Below, piece by piece: positions 17,425 to 25,941 of a stretch of 64,000 bases of DNA. Source of the DNA: JAABQG01 sp963726365 (lineage in GTDB: Bacteria > Pseudomonadota > Gammaproteobacteria > Burkholderiales > Burkholderiaceae_C); contig CAVSCI010000007.1 of NCBI GenBank assembly GCA_963726365.1, forward strand, positions 180,473 through 244,472. Reading direction: 5' to 3'. The translations under genes were made by a program, and so were the position numbers. Positions within the stretch are counted from its first letter, which is position 1. Every line of letters begins with the position of its first letter. The notes under the pieces were generated by a model. That model ran no database searches. It was not told the origin of the DNA and saw only the letters and a program-made list of their open reading frames with translations.

Positions 17425-18654
17425 ATGAGCACCTTGATCATCTCCCTTCCCCTGTCCGCCGGGGATGACACGACCCGCTATGAGCATGTGCTCACGCCCG
17501 ACGGTCAAACGGCGGCCGCGCACGCGGTTGCCGGCGCACGCCTGCTGCCGGACGCGGGCCGGGGCACCGATGAGATCGTGGCCGTGGTTCCTGCGCAAGC
17601 CACCTCGTGGCACAAAGTGGCGCTGCCCAAGGGGGTGGGACCGCGATCGCCGCGTCTGCGGGCAGTCCTGCAAAGCATTCTGGAAGAACGGCTGCTGGAC
17701 GAAGCCGAAGACCTTCACCTCGCGATTGAGCCCGGTGTTTCCGCCGGGCAACCCGCCTGGGTCACCGTGTGTGACAAGACCTGGCTGCGTCAGCACCTGC
17801 AACTGCTGGAGGCCGCAGGGCGCCCGGTCACGCGCATCGTGCCGGAATTCAGCCCGCACACCGACCCGTTGCGCCTGCAAGTCCTGGACGAGGCCGGACA
17901 GCCCCAATTGGTGATGTCGGGCCAGGGTGTGGAAGGTGGCGTGGAAAGGCTGCCCCTGACGCCCGGCGCACTGGCATTTGCCCTGAGCGGGGCAGACCTG
18001 CCGGCCCAGAGCGAAGTCCTGGCCGAGCCCGCCCTGGCGGAGAAGGCGGAGGAAGTGCTGCAGACCAAGGTGGAGTTACAGCAACGCCCGCAACGCCTGG
18101 TGCGCGCCGCACAGACATCCTGGGACATGGCCCAGTTCGACCTGGCCAGCACCGGCCGTACCCGCACGCTCAAGCGTGCGGCCGCTGTGACCCAGGCTTT
18201 TCGTCATGCACCGCAGTGGCGTGCAGCGCGATGGGGCGTCGGCATGTTGCTGGCCGCCAACCTGGCCGGGCTCAACGCTCTGGCCTGGAAAGAACAGGCT
18301 GCCTGGCAGAGCAAGCGAAGCGACATCCAGAACACCCTGACCCGGACTTTCCCGGGCGTCAAGGTGGTGGTGGACGCGCCGGTCCAGATGGCGCGCGAGG
18401 TGGCCGCCCTGCGCCAGGCGACTGGCGCACCGTCCAGCCGCGATCTGGAGGCGATCCTGGGTGCCATGGGCGCGGCGCTTCCTGCGGGGAAAACGGTCAC
18501 GGCCATTGAGTTTTCTGCGGGAGAGGCCCGACTGAAGGGACTGGCCCTGAACCCGGCAGAAGCCGCCAGCGTGACGGCCAAGCTCAAGACGCTGGGTTAC
18601 GCCGCCCGCACCGAAGGTGACAGCCTGTTGATCAAACCGGAGCCCGGAAGATGA
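17425..18654 (+). CDS. gspL: Type II secretion system protein L
   Basis: GspL is an inner-membrane protein that recruits the GspE ATPase. The 409-residue product has an actin-like cytoplasmic region (residues 1-255), a membrane span (about 271-287, GMLLAANLAGLNALAW) and a ferredoxin-like periplasmic domain (TVTAIEFSAGEARLKGLALN). The length and layout are normal. It overlaps gspM by 4 nt (ATGA). Confidence 0.92.
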   Translation: MSTLIISLPLSAGDDTTRYEHVLTPDGQTAAAHAVAGARLLPDAGRGTDEIVAVVPAQATSWHKVALPKGVGPRSPRLRAVLQSILEERLLDEAEDLHLAIEPGVSAGQPAWVTVCDKTWLRQHLQLLEAAGRPVTRIVPEFSPHTDPLRLQVLDEAGQPQLVMSGQGVEGGVERLPLTPGALAFALSGADLPAQSEVLAEPALAEKAEEVLQTKVELQQRPQRLVRAAQTSWDMAQFDLASTGRTRTLKRAAAVTQAFRHAPQWRAARWGVGMLLAANLAGLNALAWKEQAAWQSKRSDIQNTLTRTFPGVKVVVDAPVQMAREVAALRQATGAPSSRDLEAILGAMGAALPAGKTVTAIEFSAGEARLKGLALNPAEAASVTAKLKTLGYAARTEGDSLLIKPEPGR

Positions 18655-19160
18655 CACTCTCCAGCATGACCTCGGCTGTGCGGGCGCGCTGGCAGGACTT
18701 GCGGCCACGCGAAAAGTCCCTTGTGACCACGGCCATGACACTGGTGTTGCTGGCCCTGGTCTGGTGGGTCGGAATTTCACCGGCACTGAAAGTCCTGCGA
18801 CAGGCCGGCGCGCAACAGCGCAGCCTGGATGCGCAATGGCAGCAGATGCAGGGCCTGGCCGCGGAAGCCGGGGTGCTCCAGTCGCGTCCGCGCATCAAGT
18901 ACGACGACGCCGTGGCGGCGCTGGAGACCTCGGTCAAGCAGGGCCTGGGGCCTGGCGCCCAGCTCACGGTCTCCGGCGAGCGTGCCACGGTGACGCTCAA
19001 GAACGTGCCGGCGGGCGCATTGGCGCAATGGTTGACGCAGGCGCGGGCGAATGCCCGGGCGCTTCCCACCGAAGCGCGGCTGGTGCGCAGCGCTGCCGCA
19101 GCCGGCACCTCCGGGGCCGCGTGGGACGGCTCGCTGGTGCTGAATCTGCCCCCGCGCTGA
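18651..19160 (+). CDS. gspM: Type II secretion system protein M
   Basis: GspM is an inner-membrane partner of GspL. The 169-residue product has a short cytoplasmic N-terminus (WQDLRPREKSL), one membrane span (residues about 26-45, TAMTLVLLALVWWVGISPAL), a coiled-coil stretch and a small periplasmic domain. This is the standard GspM layout. Confidence 0.9.
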   Translation: MTLSSMTSAVRARWQDLRPREKSLVTTAMTLVLLALVWWVGISPALKVLRQAGAQQRSLDAQWQQMQGLAAEAGVLQSRPRIKYDDAVAALETSVKQGLGPGAQLTVSGERATVTLKNVPAGALAQWLTQARANARALPTEARLVRSAAAAGTSGAAWDGSLVLNLPPR

Positions 19161-19196
19161 GGCTCAGGCGAGCACGTTGCCGCGGACGCACACACC

Positions 19197-20021
19197 ATGC
19201 CAAGCCCCCCCGCGAGGACCTCCCACCAGCGCACGAGCCGGCCGCCCTGGTCCTGGGCCGGTGCGGGCGCCCTTCTAGGGCTGGTCATGGTCGTCCTGTT
19301 GCAGGCACCGGCCAGCTGGCTCGCATCGGCGATCCAACAGGCCACGGCCGGAAAAGTGGTGCTGGCCGAACCGCGCGGCACCGTCTGGAAGGGATCGGCG
19401 CGATTGCTGCTGTCGGGCGGTACGGGCAGTCGCGACCTGTCGGCCTTGCCTGACCGCTTGAACTGGAAGATCCGCCCGACCTGGACCGGACTGTCAATTC
19501 AGCTGGGCGCCGATTGCTGCACCCCCGAACCCTTGGCGATGGTCGTTTCGCCACGATGGGGGGGCGCCAGGTTGCAGCTGCTGGACAGCACCGCCACGCC
19601 GCCAAAGCCGATGGTCTGGCCCGCCGCGCTGCTGGCCGGACTCGGCGCGCCATGGAACACGCTACAGGTTGAAGGCCAGCTTAGCCTGGTCACCCAGGGG
19701 CTTTCAGTAGAATGGGTCGAAGGACGCTTGTCGGTGGCCGGTCGTGCCGAGCTGCTGGCAACCGGCATGTCGTCGCGTCTGTCCACGATCAAACCCATGG
19801 GCAGTTACCGTATCACCCTTGACGGAGGCAACACGGCCACGCTGGAAGTCACCACGCTCGAAGGCAGCCTGCAACTGGCCGGCACTGGCCAATGGGTTGG
19901 TTCGCGCCTGCGCTTTGAAGGCGTTGCCAGCGCCGCGCCCGAGCGGGAAGCGGCGCTGTCGAACCTGTTGAACATCCTTGGTCGGCGCACCGGCGCACGT
20001 TCCATCATCACCGTGGGCTGA
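19197..20021 (+). CDS. gspN: Type II secretion system protein N
   Basis: GspN is an accessory inner-membrane protein found in some type II systems. The 274-residue product has one N-terminal membrane span (WSWAGAGALLGLVMVVLLQA) and the family phrase VVLAEPRGTVWKGSARLLLSGG. The rest is periplasmic beta-rich sequence ending GARSIITVG. It lies between gspM and gspD, as in Burkholderiales. Confidence 0.88.
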   Translation: MPSPPARTSHQRTSRPPWSWAGAGALLGLVMVVLLQAPASWLASAIQQATAGKVVLAEPRGTVWKGSARLLLSGGTGSRDLSALPDRLNWKIRPTWTGLSIQLGADCCTPEPLAMVVSPRWGGARLQLLDSTATPPKPMVWPAALLAGLGAPWNTLQVEGQLSLVTQGLSVEWVEGRLSVAGRAELLATGMSSRLSTIKPMGSYRITLDGGNTATLEVTTLEGSLQLAGTGQWVGSRLRFEGVASAAPEREAALSNLLNILGRRTGARSIITVG

Positions 20022-20066
20022 ACGGCATGACGACTTGCATCGCTGCGCGCGCCCACTGACCGCTCC

Positions 20067-22208
20067 ATGAAATTTCAGACCATGTCCCCTGCCCGCCCAG
20101 CCCGAATGGCACTCAACAGCATCGCTCTGGGCGTCCTGCTGCTGGTGGGCAGTGCCCAACTCAACGCACAGGATGGCGCGGTCCGGCGGGGCGAGCCGAT
20201 CACCCTCAATTTCAACGGCGCCGAGATCGAGGCCGTGGCCCGCACGCTGGCCACGCTTTCGGGTCGTAACGTGGTGGTGGACCCGCGCGTGAAAGGCACG
20301 ATCACCCTGGTCACCGAACGTCCGGTGACACCGGCCGCCGCCTGGGGCCAGTTTCTGGCCACACTGCGCCTGCAGGGATTTACCGTGGTGGAGTCCGCCG
20401 GACTCTACAAAGTCGTGCCAGAAGCCGACGCCAAACTGCAGGCCGACTCGGTGTCGACCAGCACCCCCGCCGCGACGGGCGGCCAGATCGTCACGCAGAT
20501 CTTCAGGCTCAACTACGAGACGGCCAACAACCTGGTGCCGGTGCTGCGGCCCCTGATCAGTCCGAACAACACCATCAACGTGAACCCCGGCAACAACTCG
20601 CTGGTGATCACGGACTACGCCGACAACCTGCAGCGCATGGCGCGGATCATTGCCGTGATGGACGTGGCCAACGCCACCGATGTGGAGATCATCCGCCTGA
20701 AGCACGCCATTGCCACCGACCTGGTGCCGCTGGTCAACCGCCTGATCGAATCAGGCAGCACGGCGCCGGCGGCAGGCCAGGGGCAGGCGGACACCTCATT
20801 CAAGACCACGCTGGTGGCCGAACCCCGCAGCAACTCGCTGATCCTGCGCACCGCCAACCCGGCGCGCATGACGCTGGTCAAGTCGCTGATCGAGCGCCTG
20901 GACCAGCCCGATGGCGGCCAGGGTGGCGTGGCTTCGGCCACCGGCAACATCCATGTCGTCTACCTCAAGAATGCCGATGCCACCAAGCTGGCCGTCACCC
21001 TGCGCGCCGCTATGTCTGGCGAGGCGCGCAGCAGTGCCACGACCCCCGTCACGAGCGGCGCCGGCGCCGCCCCCGGCACAGCGGCCAGCACCGCCGCCAG
21101 CCAGCCGTCGACTGGCGGACAGATTCAGGCCGACGCCGCCACCAATTCACTGATCATTACCGCCCCCGAGCCGCAATACCGCCAGATGCGGGCCGTCATT
21201 GACAAGCTCGATTCGCGACGCGCCCAGGTGTTCATCGAAAGCCTGATCGCCGAGGTCAACGCCGACAAGTCGGCCGAATTGAGCGTGCAGTGGCAAGGCC
21301 CGATCGGCGAGGCTGGCAGTTCGGTCCTGGGTTTCCTGGGCACCAACTTCTTTGCCGGTACCAAGAACATCATCAACCTCGGCCAGGCCGCCGCCACAGA
21401 CCCCTCCAGCGTAAAACCAGGCCAGGGCCTGAACATTGCGGCCGCCAGGAAATTCAACGGCGTCTATGTGCTGGGTTTCCTGGCCAACTTCCTGCAGACC
21501 AACGCTGACGGCAACATCCTGTCCACGCCCAACCTGGTGACGCTGGACAACGAGGAGGCCAAGATCGTCATTGGCAAGAACGTGCCCTTCCTGACCGGTT
21601 CGTTTTCCAACACAGGCAGCTCCGGCGGCGCGGTCAATCCGTTCCAGACCGTCGAACGCAAGGACGTCGGCCTGACCCTGCGCGTGAAGCCGCAGATCAG
21701 CGAGAACGGCACCATCAAGATGGTGATCTACCAGGAGGTCAGCAGCATCGCGCCGGAGTCCGTGCTGTCCAAGGAGGGACTGATCACCAACAAGCGTGCC
21801 ATCGAGACCAGCGTGCTCGTCGAAGACGGCGGCATCATCGTGCTGGGTGGCCTGATGGAAGACACTTATTCGTCCAACGTGGACAAAATACCGCTCCTGG
21901 GTGACCTGCCTGTGCTCGGCAACCTTTTCAGGAGCCAGTCGCGCAGCCGCAAGAAGACCAACCTGATGGTGTTCCTGCGCCCCGTGGTGTTGCGCGATGC
22001 GTTGTCCTCGGAAGACTTCACGATCAACCGCTACGACCTGATGCGCGGGGTCCAGCAGGAGGCCCAACCCCAGTCCAGCGTCATGGTGCCGGTCAACGAC
22101 GCGGCGGTGTTGCCGCCCGTGCGCCCCGGCACGCCCCCTGCGTCCCTGGTTGCACCCACCACGCCGATGTTCATCAGCCCCGGCCTGGCACCCGCGGTGA
22201 CTCGCTGA
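20067..22208 (+). CDS. gspD: Type II secretion system secretin D
   Basis: GspD is the multimeric outer-membrane channel. The 713-residue protein has a signal peptide (cleavage near QLNAQ, residue about 32). The N0 domain begins ITLNFNGAEIEAVARTLATL, followed by N1-N3 modules (NYETANNLVPVLRPLISPNN; IIRLKHAIATDLVPLVNRLI) with Ala/Thr-rich linkers. The secretin domain has VPFLTGS and the conserved VEDGGIIVLGGLMED and VPLLGDLPVLGNLFR-like segments. No frame break is seen. Confidence 0.97.
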   Translation: MKFQTMSPARPARMALNSIALGVLLLVGSAQLNAQDGAVRRGEPITLNFNGAEIEAVARTLATLSGRNVVVDPRVKGTITLVTERPVTPAAAWGQFLATLRLQGFTVVESAGLYKVVPEADAKLQADSVSTSTPAATGGQIVTQIFRLNYETANNLVPVLRPLISPNNTINVNPGNNSLVITDYADNLQRMARIIAVMDVANATDVEIIRLKHAIATDLVPLVNRLIESGSTAPAAGQGQADTSFKTTLVAEPRSNSLILRTANPARMTLVKSLIERLDQPDGGQGGVASATGNIHVVYLKNADATKLAVTLRAAMSGEARSSATTPVTSGAGAAPGTAASTAASQPSTGGQIQADAATNSLIITAPEPQYRQMRAVIDKLDSRRAQVFIESLIAEVNADKSAELSVQWQGPIGEAGSSVLGFLGTNFFAGTKNIINLGQAAATDPSSVKPGQGLNIAAARKFNGVYVLGFLANFLQTNADGNILSTPNLVTLDNEEAKIVIGKNVPFLTGSFSNTGSSGGAVNPFQTVERKDVGLTLRVKPQISENGTIKMVIYQEVSSIAPESVLSKEGLITNKRAIETSVLVEDGGIIVLGGLMEDTYSSNVDKIPLLGDLPVLGNLFRSQSRSRKKTNLMVFLRPVVLRDALSSEDFTINRYDLMRGVQQEAQPQSSVMVPVNDAAVLPPVRPGTPPASLVAPTTPMFISPGLAPAVTR

Positions 22209-22219
22209 ACCGGCCAACA

Positions 22220-23620
22220 ATGCGCCACCCCCTGCCCTACGCATTTGCCCGGACCAACCAGCTGCTGCTGGAAGACGACGGCCACAACCTGACACTCTGG
22301 CATCACGGACAACCCGACCACAGCGCCATCGGCGAAGTGATGCGCAAGTTTTCTGCCAGTGATGGCCCCCTGACGCTGGAACGCATCGATGCGGCCGTGC
22401 TGGCACAGCGCATCAGCGCCGCGTATGCCAAAGGCGAGTCGAGCGCGGCCGCCGTGGTCAGCGAGGTGGAGAGCGACGCCGATCTCACGCGCATGATGCA
22501 GGAGCTGCCTGCCGTCGAAGACCTGCTGGAAAACAACGACGATGCGCCCATCATCCGCATGCTCAATGCGCTGCTGACCCAGGCCGCGCGCGACGGTGCC
22601 AGCGACATCCACATCGAGCCCTACGAGCGCACCTCCAGCGTGCGCTTCCGGGTGGACGGCACGCTGCGCGAGGTGGTGCAGCCCAACCGCGCCCTGCACG
22701 CGGCGCTGATCTCGCGCCTGAAGATCATGGCCGACCTGGACATCGCCGAGAAGCGCCTGCCACAGGACGGACGCATCTCGCTGCGCATCGGCACCCGGGC
22801 GGTCGACGTGCGCGTCTCGACGCTGCCCAGCGCCCATGGTGAGCGGGCCGTGCTGCGCCTGCTGGACAAGTCCGAGAGCCAGCTGAGCCTGGAGTCCGTG
22901 GGCATGCAAGGGGACGTGCTCAAGCGCTTCGAGCATCTGGTGACCCAGCCGCACGGCATCATCCTGGTGACCGGGCCGACCGGCTCCGGCAAGACCACCA
23001 CGCTGTACGCGGCACTGCAGCGGCTCGATGCCGGCAGCAACAACATCATGACGGTGGAAGACCCGATTGAATACGAGCTGCCCGGCGTGGGGCAAACGCA
23101 AGTCAACGCCAAGATCGACCTCACCTTTGCCAAGGCCCTGCGCGCGATCCTGCGCCAGGACCCGGACATCATCATGATTGGCGAGATCCGGGATTTCGAG
23201 ACGGCGCAGATCGCCATCCAGGCCTCGTTGACCGGGCACCTGGTGCTGGCGACGTTGCACACCAACGATGCGGCCAGCGCCGTGAACCGCCTGATCGACA
23301 TGGGCGTGGAGCCTTTCCTGCTGAGTTCGTCCCTGCTCGGCGTGCTGGCGCAGCGGCTGGTGCGCAAGGTCTGCACCCATTGCCGGGGCGCGGGCTGCGG
23401 CGAATGCGGCCAGACCGGCTACGCGGGGCGTACCGGCGTGTTCGAGTTGCTGGTCACCGACGACACCATTCGCGCCCAGATCCACAACCGGGCGTCCGAG
23501 GCCGAAATCCGGGCGGCGGCACGTGCGGCGGGCATGACCCTGATGCGCGAAGACGGCGAGCGCCTGGTCCAGGCGGGCATCACCAGTCGAGAAGAACTGG
23601 TCCGCGTCACGCGGGACTAG
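22220..23620 (+). CDS. gspE: Type II secretion system ATPase E
   Basis: GspE is the cytoplasmic assembly ATPase. The 466-residue protein has an N-terminal GspL-binding domain, Walker A GPTGSGKTTTLYAAL, an Asp box (TVEDPIEYELPGVGQTQVN), Walker B (DPDIIMIGEIRDFETAQIA) and a His box (TGHLVLATLHTNDA). The zinc-binding motif is CTHCRGAGCGECGQTGY, with fewer residues between the CxxC pairs than in the long GspE forms. It begins 11 nt after gspD. Confidence 0.97.
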   Translation: MRHPLPYAFARTNQLLLEDDGHNLTLWHHGQPDHSAIGEVMRKFSASDGPLTLERIDAAVLAQRISAAYAKGESSAAAVVSEVESDADLTRMMQELPAVEDLLENNDDAPIIRMLNALLTQAARDGASDIHIEPYERTSSVRFRVDGTLREVVQPNRALHAALISRLKIMADLDIAEKRLPQDGRISLRIGTRAVDVRVSTLPSAHGERAVLRLLDKSESQLSLESVGMQGDVLKRFEHLVTQPHGIILVTGPTGSGKTTTLYAALQRLDAGSNNIMTVEDPIEYELPGVGQTQVNAKIDLTFAKALRAILRQDPDIIMIGEIRDFETAQIAIQASLTGHLVLATLHTNDAASAVNRLIDMGVEPFLLSSSLLGVLAQRLVRKVCTHCRGAGCGECGQTGYAGRTGVFELLVTDDTIRAQIHNRASEAEIRAAARAAGMTLMREDGERLVQAGITSREELVRVTRD

Positions 23621-23651
23621 GCATGTCGCCCCCACGCTGAGCGAGACGACG

Positions 23652-24878
23652 ATGCCCGCCTATTCATTCGAAGCGCTGGACGCCCAGGGCCAGACCCGCA
23701 AAGGCGTCATGGAGGCCGACACCGCCAAGGCCGCGCGCGGCCTGCTCAGGGCGCAGGCGATGGTGCCACTGACGGTGGAACCCGTCGTTGCCACCGCCAA
23801 GGGGGCCGGCGCAGGCGCTGGGTCCAGCCTGTTTGCGCCGCGGGTGTTCAACGCCACCCGCCTGGCCATCTGGACGCGCCAGATCGCCGGGCTGGTGTCC
23901 TCGGGGCTGCCGCTGGAGCGGGCGCTGACCGCCCTGACCGACGAGGCCGAGGACGAGAAACAGCGCAACCTGGTCGCCTCGCTGCGCGCCGAGGTCAATG
24001 CGGGCGCCTCGTTTGCCCGGGCCCTGGCGCAGCATCCAAGAGAGTTCTCCGACATCTTCATCGCCGTCATCGGCGCCGGCGAGCAAAGCGGTCACCTCGG
24101 CGGCGTGCTGGAGCGCCTGGCCGATGACCTGGAGGAAAGCCAGGCACTCAAGGCCAAGCTGGTCGGCGCGGCGCTGTACCCGGCCATCGTGACGCTGGTG
24201 GCGATCGCCATCGTGGTGTTCCTGGTGAGCTATGTCGTGCCGCAGGTCGCCAGTGTTTTTGCCGGCACGAAGCGCTCCCTGCCTTTCCTCACCGTGGCCA
24301 TGCTGGCACTCAGCAACGTGGTTCGCAGCTACGGCTGGGCCATGCTCTTGACTATCATATTGATAGCTATCGGCGGCCGTTTCGCGCTGGCCAATGCCCA
24401 ATTTCGCGAGAAATTCGACGCCGCATGGCTGAATCTGCCACTGGTGGGCCGGCTCTCTCGCGGCTACAACGCCGCGCGCTTTGCCAGCACCCTGGCCATG
24501 CTGGCCAGCGCGGGTGTGCCCATCCTGAAGGCGCTGCAGGCCGCGGCCGAGACGCTTTCCAACCGGGCCATGCGGGCCGACGCGCTGGACGCCCTGGTGC
24601 TGGTGCGCGAAGGCGCGCCCCTGGCGTCAGCCCTGGCCCAGAAGAAGCGCTTCCCCGGCCTGCTCGGCATGTTTGCGCGCCTGGGTGAGCAGACGGGTCA
24701 GCTCCCGGTCATGTTGCAGCGCGCCGCCACCCAGCTGTCGGTCGAAGTCCAGCGCCGCGCCATGGCACTGGCGACGATCCTGGAGCCCCTGCTGATCGTG
24801 GCCATGGGCGGCGTGGTGATGCTGATCGTGCTGGCCGTCTTGTTGCCAATCATCCAGCTCAACCAGTGGGTCAAGTAA
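23652..24878 (+). CDS. gspF: Type II secretion system inner-membrane platform protein F
   Basis: GspF is the polytopic platform protein, 408 residues, with two repeats of the T2SSF domain (residues about 70-195 and 275-395), starting TRQIAGLVSSGLPLERALTAL and ARFASTLAMLASAGVPILKAL. It has three membrane segments. Codons near 24351-24371, encoding LTIILIAI, contain the AT-rich palindrome CTATCA-N3-TGATAG and GATAGCTATC, unlike the surrounding GC-rich sequence. It is the last gene of the gsp run; no prepilin peptidase gene is in the window. Confidence 0.96.
   Translation: MPAYSFEALDAQGQTRKGVMEADTAKAARGLLRAQAMVPLTVEPVVATAKGAGAGAGSSLFAPRVFNATRLAIWTRQIAGLVSSGLPLERALTALTDEAEDEKQRNLVASLRAEVNAGASFARALAQHPREFSDIFIAVIGAGEQSGHLGGVLERLADDLEESQALKAKLVGAALYPAIVTLVAIAIVVFLVSYVVPQVASVFAGTKRSLPFLTVAMLALSNVVRSYGWAMLLTIILIAIGGRFALANAQFREKFDAAWLNLPLVGRLSRGYNAARFASTLAMLASAGVPILKALQAAAETLSNRAMRADALDALVLVREGAPLASALAQKKRFPGLLGMFARLGEQTGQLPVMLQRAATQLSVEVQRRAMALATILEPLLIVAMGGVVMLIVLAVLLPIIQLNQWVK
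24352..24371. repeat. AT-rich palindromic repeat inside gspF
   Basis: CTATCA-TAT-TGATAG (24352-24366) overlaps GATAGCTATC (24362-24371). The codons sit in a membrane segment of GspF, where hydrophobic residues are tolerated. The element shares the ATAGC/GCTAT core with 10680-10691 and 50371-50382. Confidence 0.5.
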
Positions 24879-24880
24879 TG

Positions 24881-24950
24881 GCCCCCACGCTTGCCACTTC
24901 GTGTGCTGCGCTTCCCCCCGAGGGGGTCGCGCCTTGCTTGGGGCGGCCCG
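24881..24950. repeat. Palindromic intergenic repeat, copy 2
   Basis: This copy begins 3 nt after the gspF stop and has the same orientation as copy 1 at 14852-14920. It contains CCCCCCGAGGGGG and the inverted-repeat ends GGCCCCCACGC / GCTTGGGGCGGCC. One inserted T and about two substitutions distinguish the copies. Confidence 0.85.
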
Positions 24951-24978
24951 GCGCGGCGGCGGACTTGGGGAGGCAGGC

Positions 24979-25875
24979 GTGGGTGTAACTTTGGAAGGTC
25001 AGCTCGTCGTCGCCATCTCGTCCCGGGCGCTGTTTGACTTCGAGGTCGAAAACCAGCTGTTCGAGCAGGGCGACGACCGGGCCTACATGCAGCTGCAGCT
25101 TGACCGGCTGGACCAGCCGGCCAAGCCCGGCGTGGCGTTTTCGCTGGTGCGCAAGCTGCTGGCCTTCAACGAACCCGGCACGCAGCGCGTCGAAGTGGTG
25201 ATCCTTTCGCGCAACGACCCGGTCTCGGGCATGCGGGTGTTTCGCTCGGCGCAGCACTATGGCCTGCCGATCCAGCGCGGCAGCTTCACCCGTGGCGCGC
25301 CACCCTGGCGCTACCTCAGGCCGCTCAACGCCAACCTGTTTCTTTCGACGCACCTGAGCGACGTTCGCGCGGCGCTGGATGCGGGCGTGCCGGCGGCGCA
25401 GGTGTATCCGCTGTCGGCCCATGCGAGCGAAGCGCATCCGCACGAGGTCCGCATCGCCTTTGACGGCGACGCCGTGCTGTTCAGCGACGAGGCCGAGCGC
25501 GTCTTCCAGGCCGAAGGCCTGAGCGCCTTCCAGCAGCATGAAAAGGACAAGGCCGGCCAGCCCCTGTCCGCCGGGCCTTTCAAGCCCTTGCTGGCCGCGC
25601 TGCAACGCCTGCAGCGTGACGGCACGCCGGCCATGCGCCTGCGCACCGCGCTGGTCACGGCTCGCAGCGCCCCAGCGCACGAGCGCGCCATCCGCACGCT
25701 GATGGACTGGAACATCGAGGTGGACGAGGCCATGTTCCTGGGCGGCCTGCCCAAGGGCGAATTCCTGCGCGAGTTCGAGCCCGACTTCTTCTTCGACGAC
25801 CAGACCGGCCACATCGAATCCGCCGCGCAGCATGTGCCGGCCGGGCATGTGGCCAGCGGCGTTCGCAACGCCTGA
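24979..25875 (+). CDS. 5'-nucleotidase, cytosolic NT5C1 type
   Basis: This 298-residue protein matches the 5'-nucleotidase family with the cytosolic 5'-nucleotidase I fold (AISSRALFDFEVENQLFEQG, FSLVRKLLAFN, LFLSTHLSDVRAALDAGVPA, IAFDGDAVLFSDEAERVFQ, FLGGLPKGEFLREFEPDFFFDD). It would dephosphorylate nucleoside 5'-monophosphates in the cytoplasm. GTG at 24979 is taken as start because GGGGAGG lies 5 nt upstream. The longer ATG reading from 24901 would be translated from the palindromic repeat and is rejected. Confidence 0.9.
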   Translation: MGVTLEGQLVVAISSRALFDFEVENQLFEQGDDRAYMQLQLDRLDQPAKPGVAFSLVRKLLAFNEPGTQRVEVVILSRNDPVSGMRVFRSAQHYGLPIQRGSFTRGAPPWRYLRPLNANLFLSTHLSDVRAALDAGVPAAQVYPLSAHASEAHPHEVRIAFDGDAVLFSDEAERVFQAEGLSAFQQHEKDKAGQPLSAGPFKPLLAALQRLQRDGTPAMRLRTALVTARSAPAHERAIRTLMDWNIEVDEAMFLGGLPKGEFLREFEPDFFFDDQTGHIESAAQHVPAGHVASGVRNA

Positions 25876-25941
25876 TCCCCCCGCGCGATCAGCCCGGGCC
25901 AGCCCGGGTAGGATGCCGCGTCACGCCATGGAGCCACAAGC

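Noticed and set aside
24901..24978. ATG start at 24901 for the 5'-nucleotidase
   Set aside because: The extension would be translated from the palindromic repeat, while GTG at 24979 has a strong GGGGAGG site.
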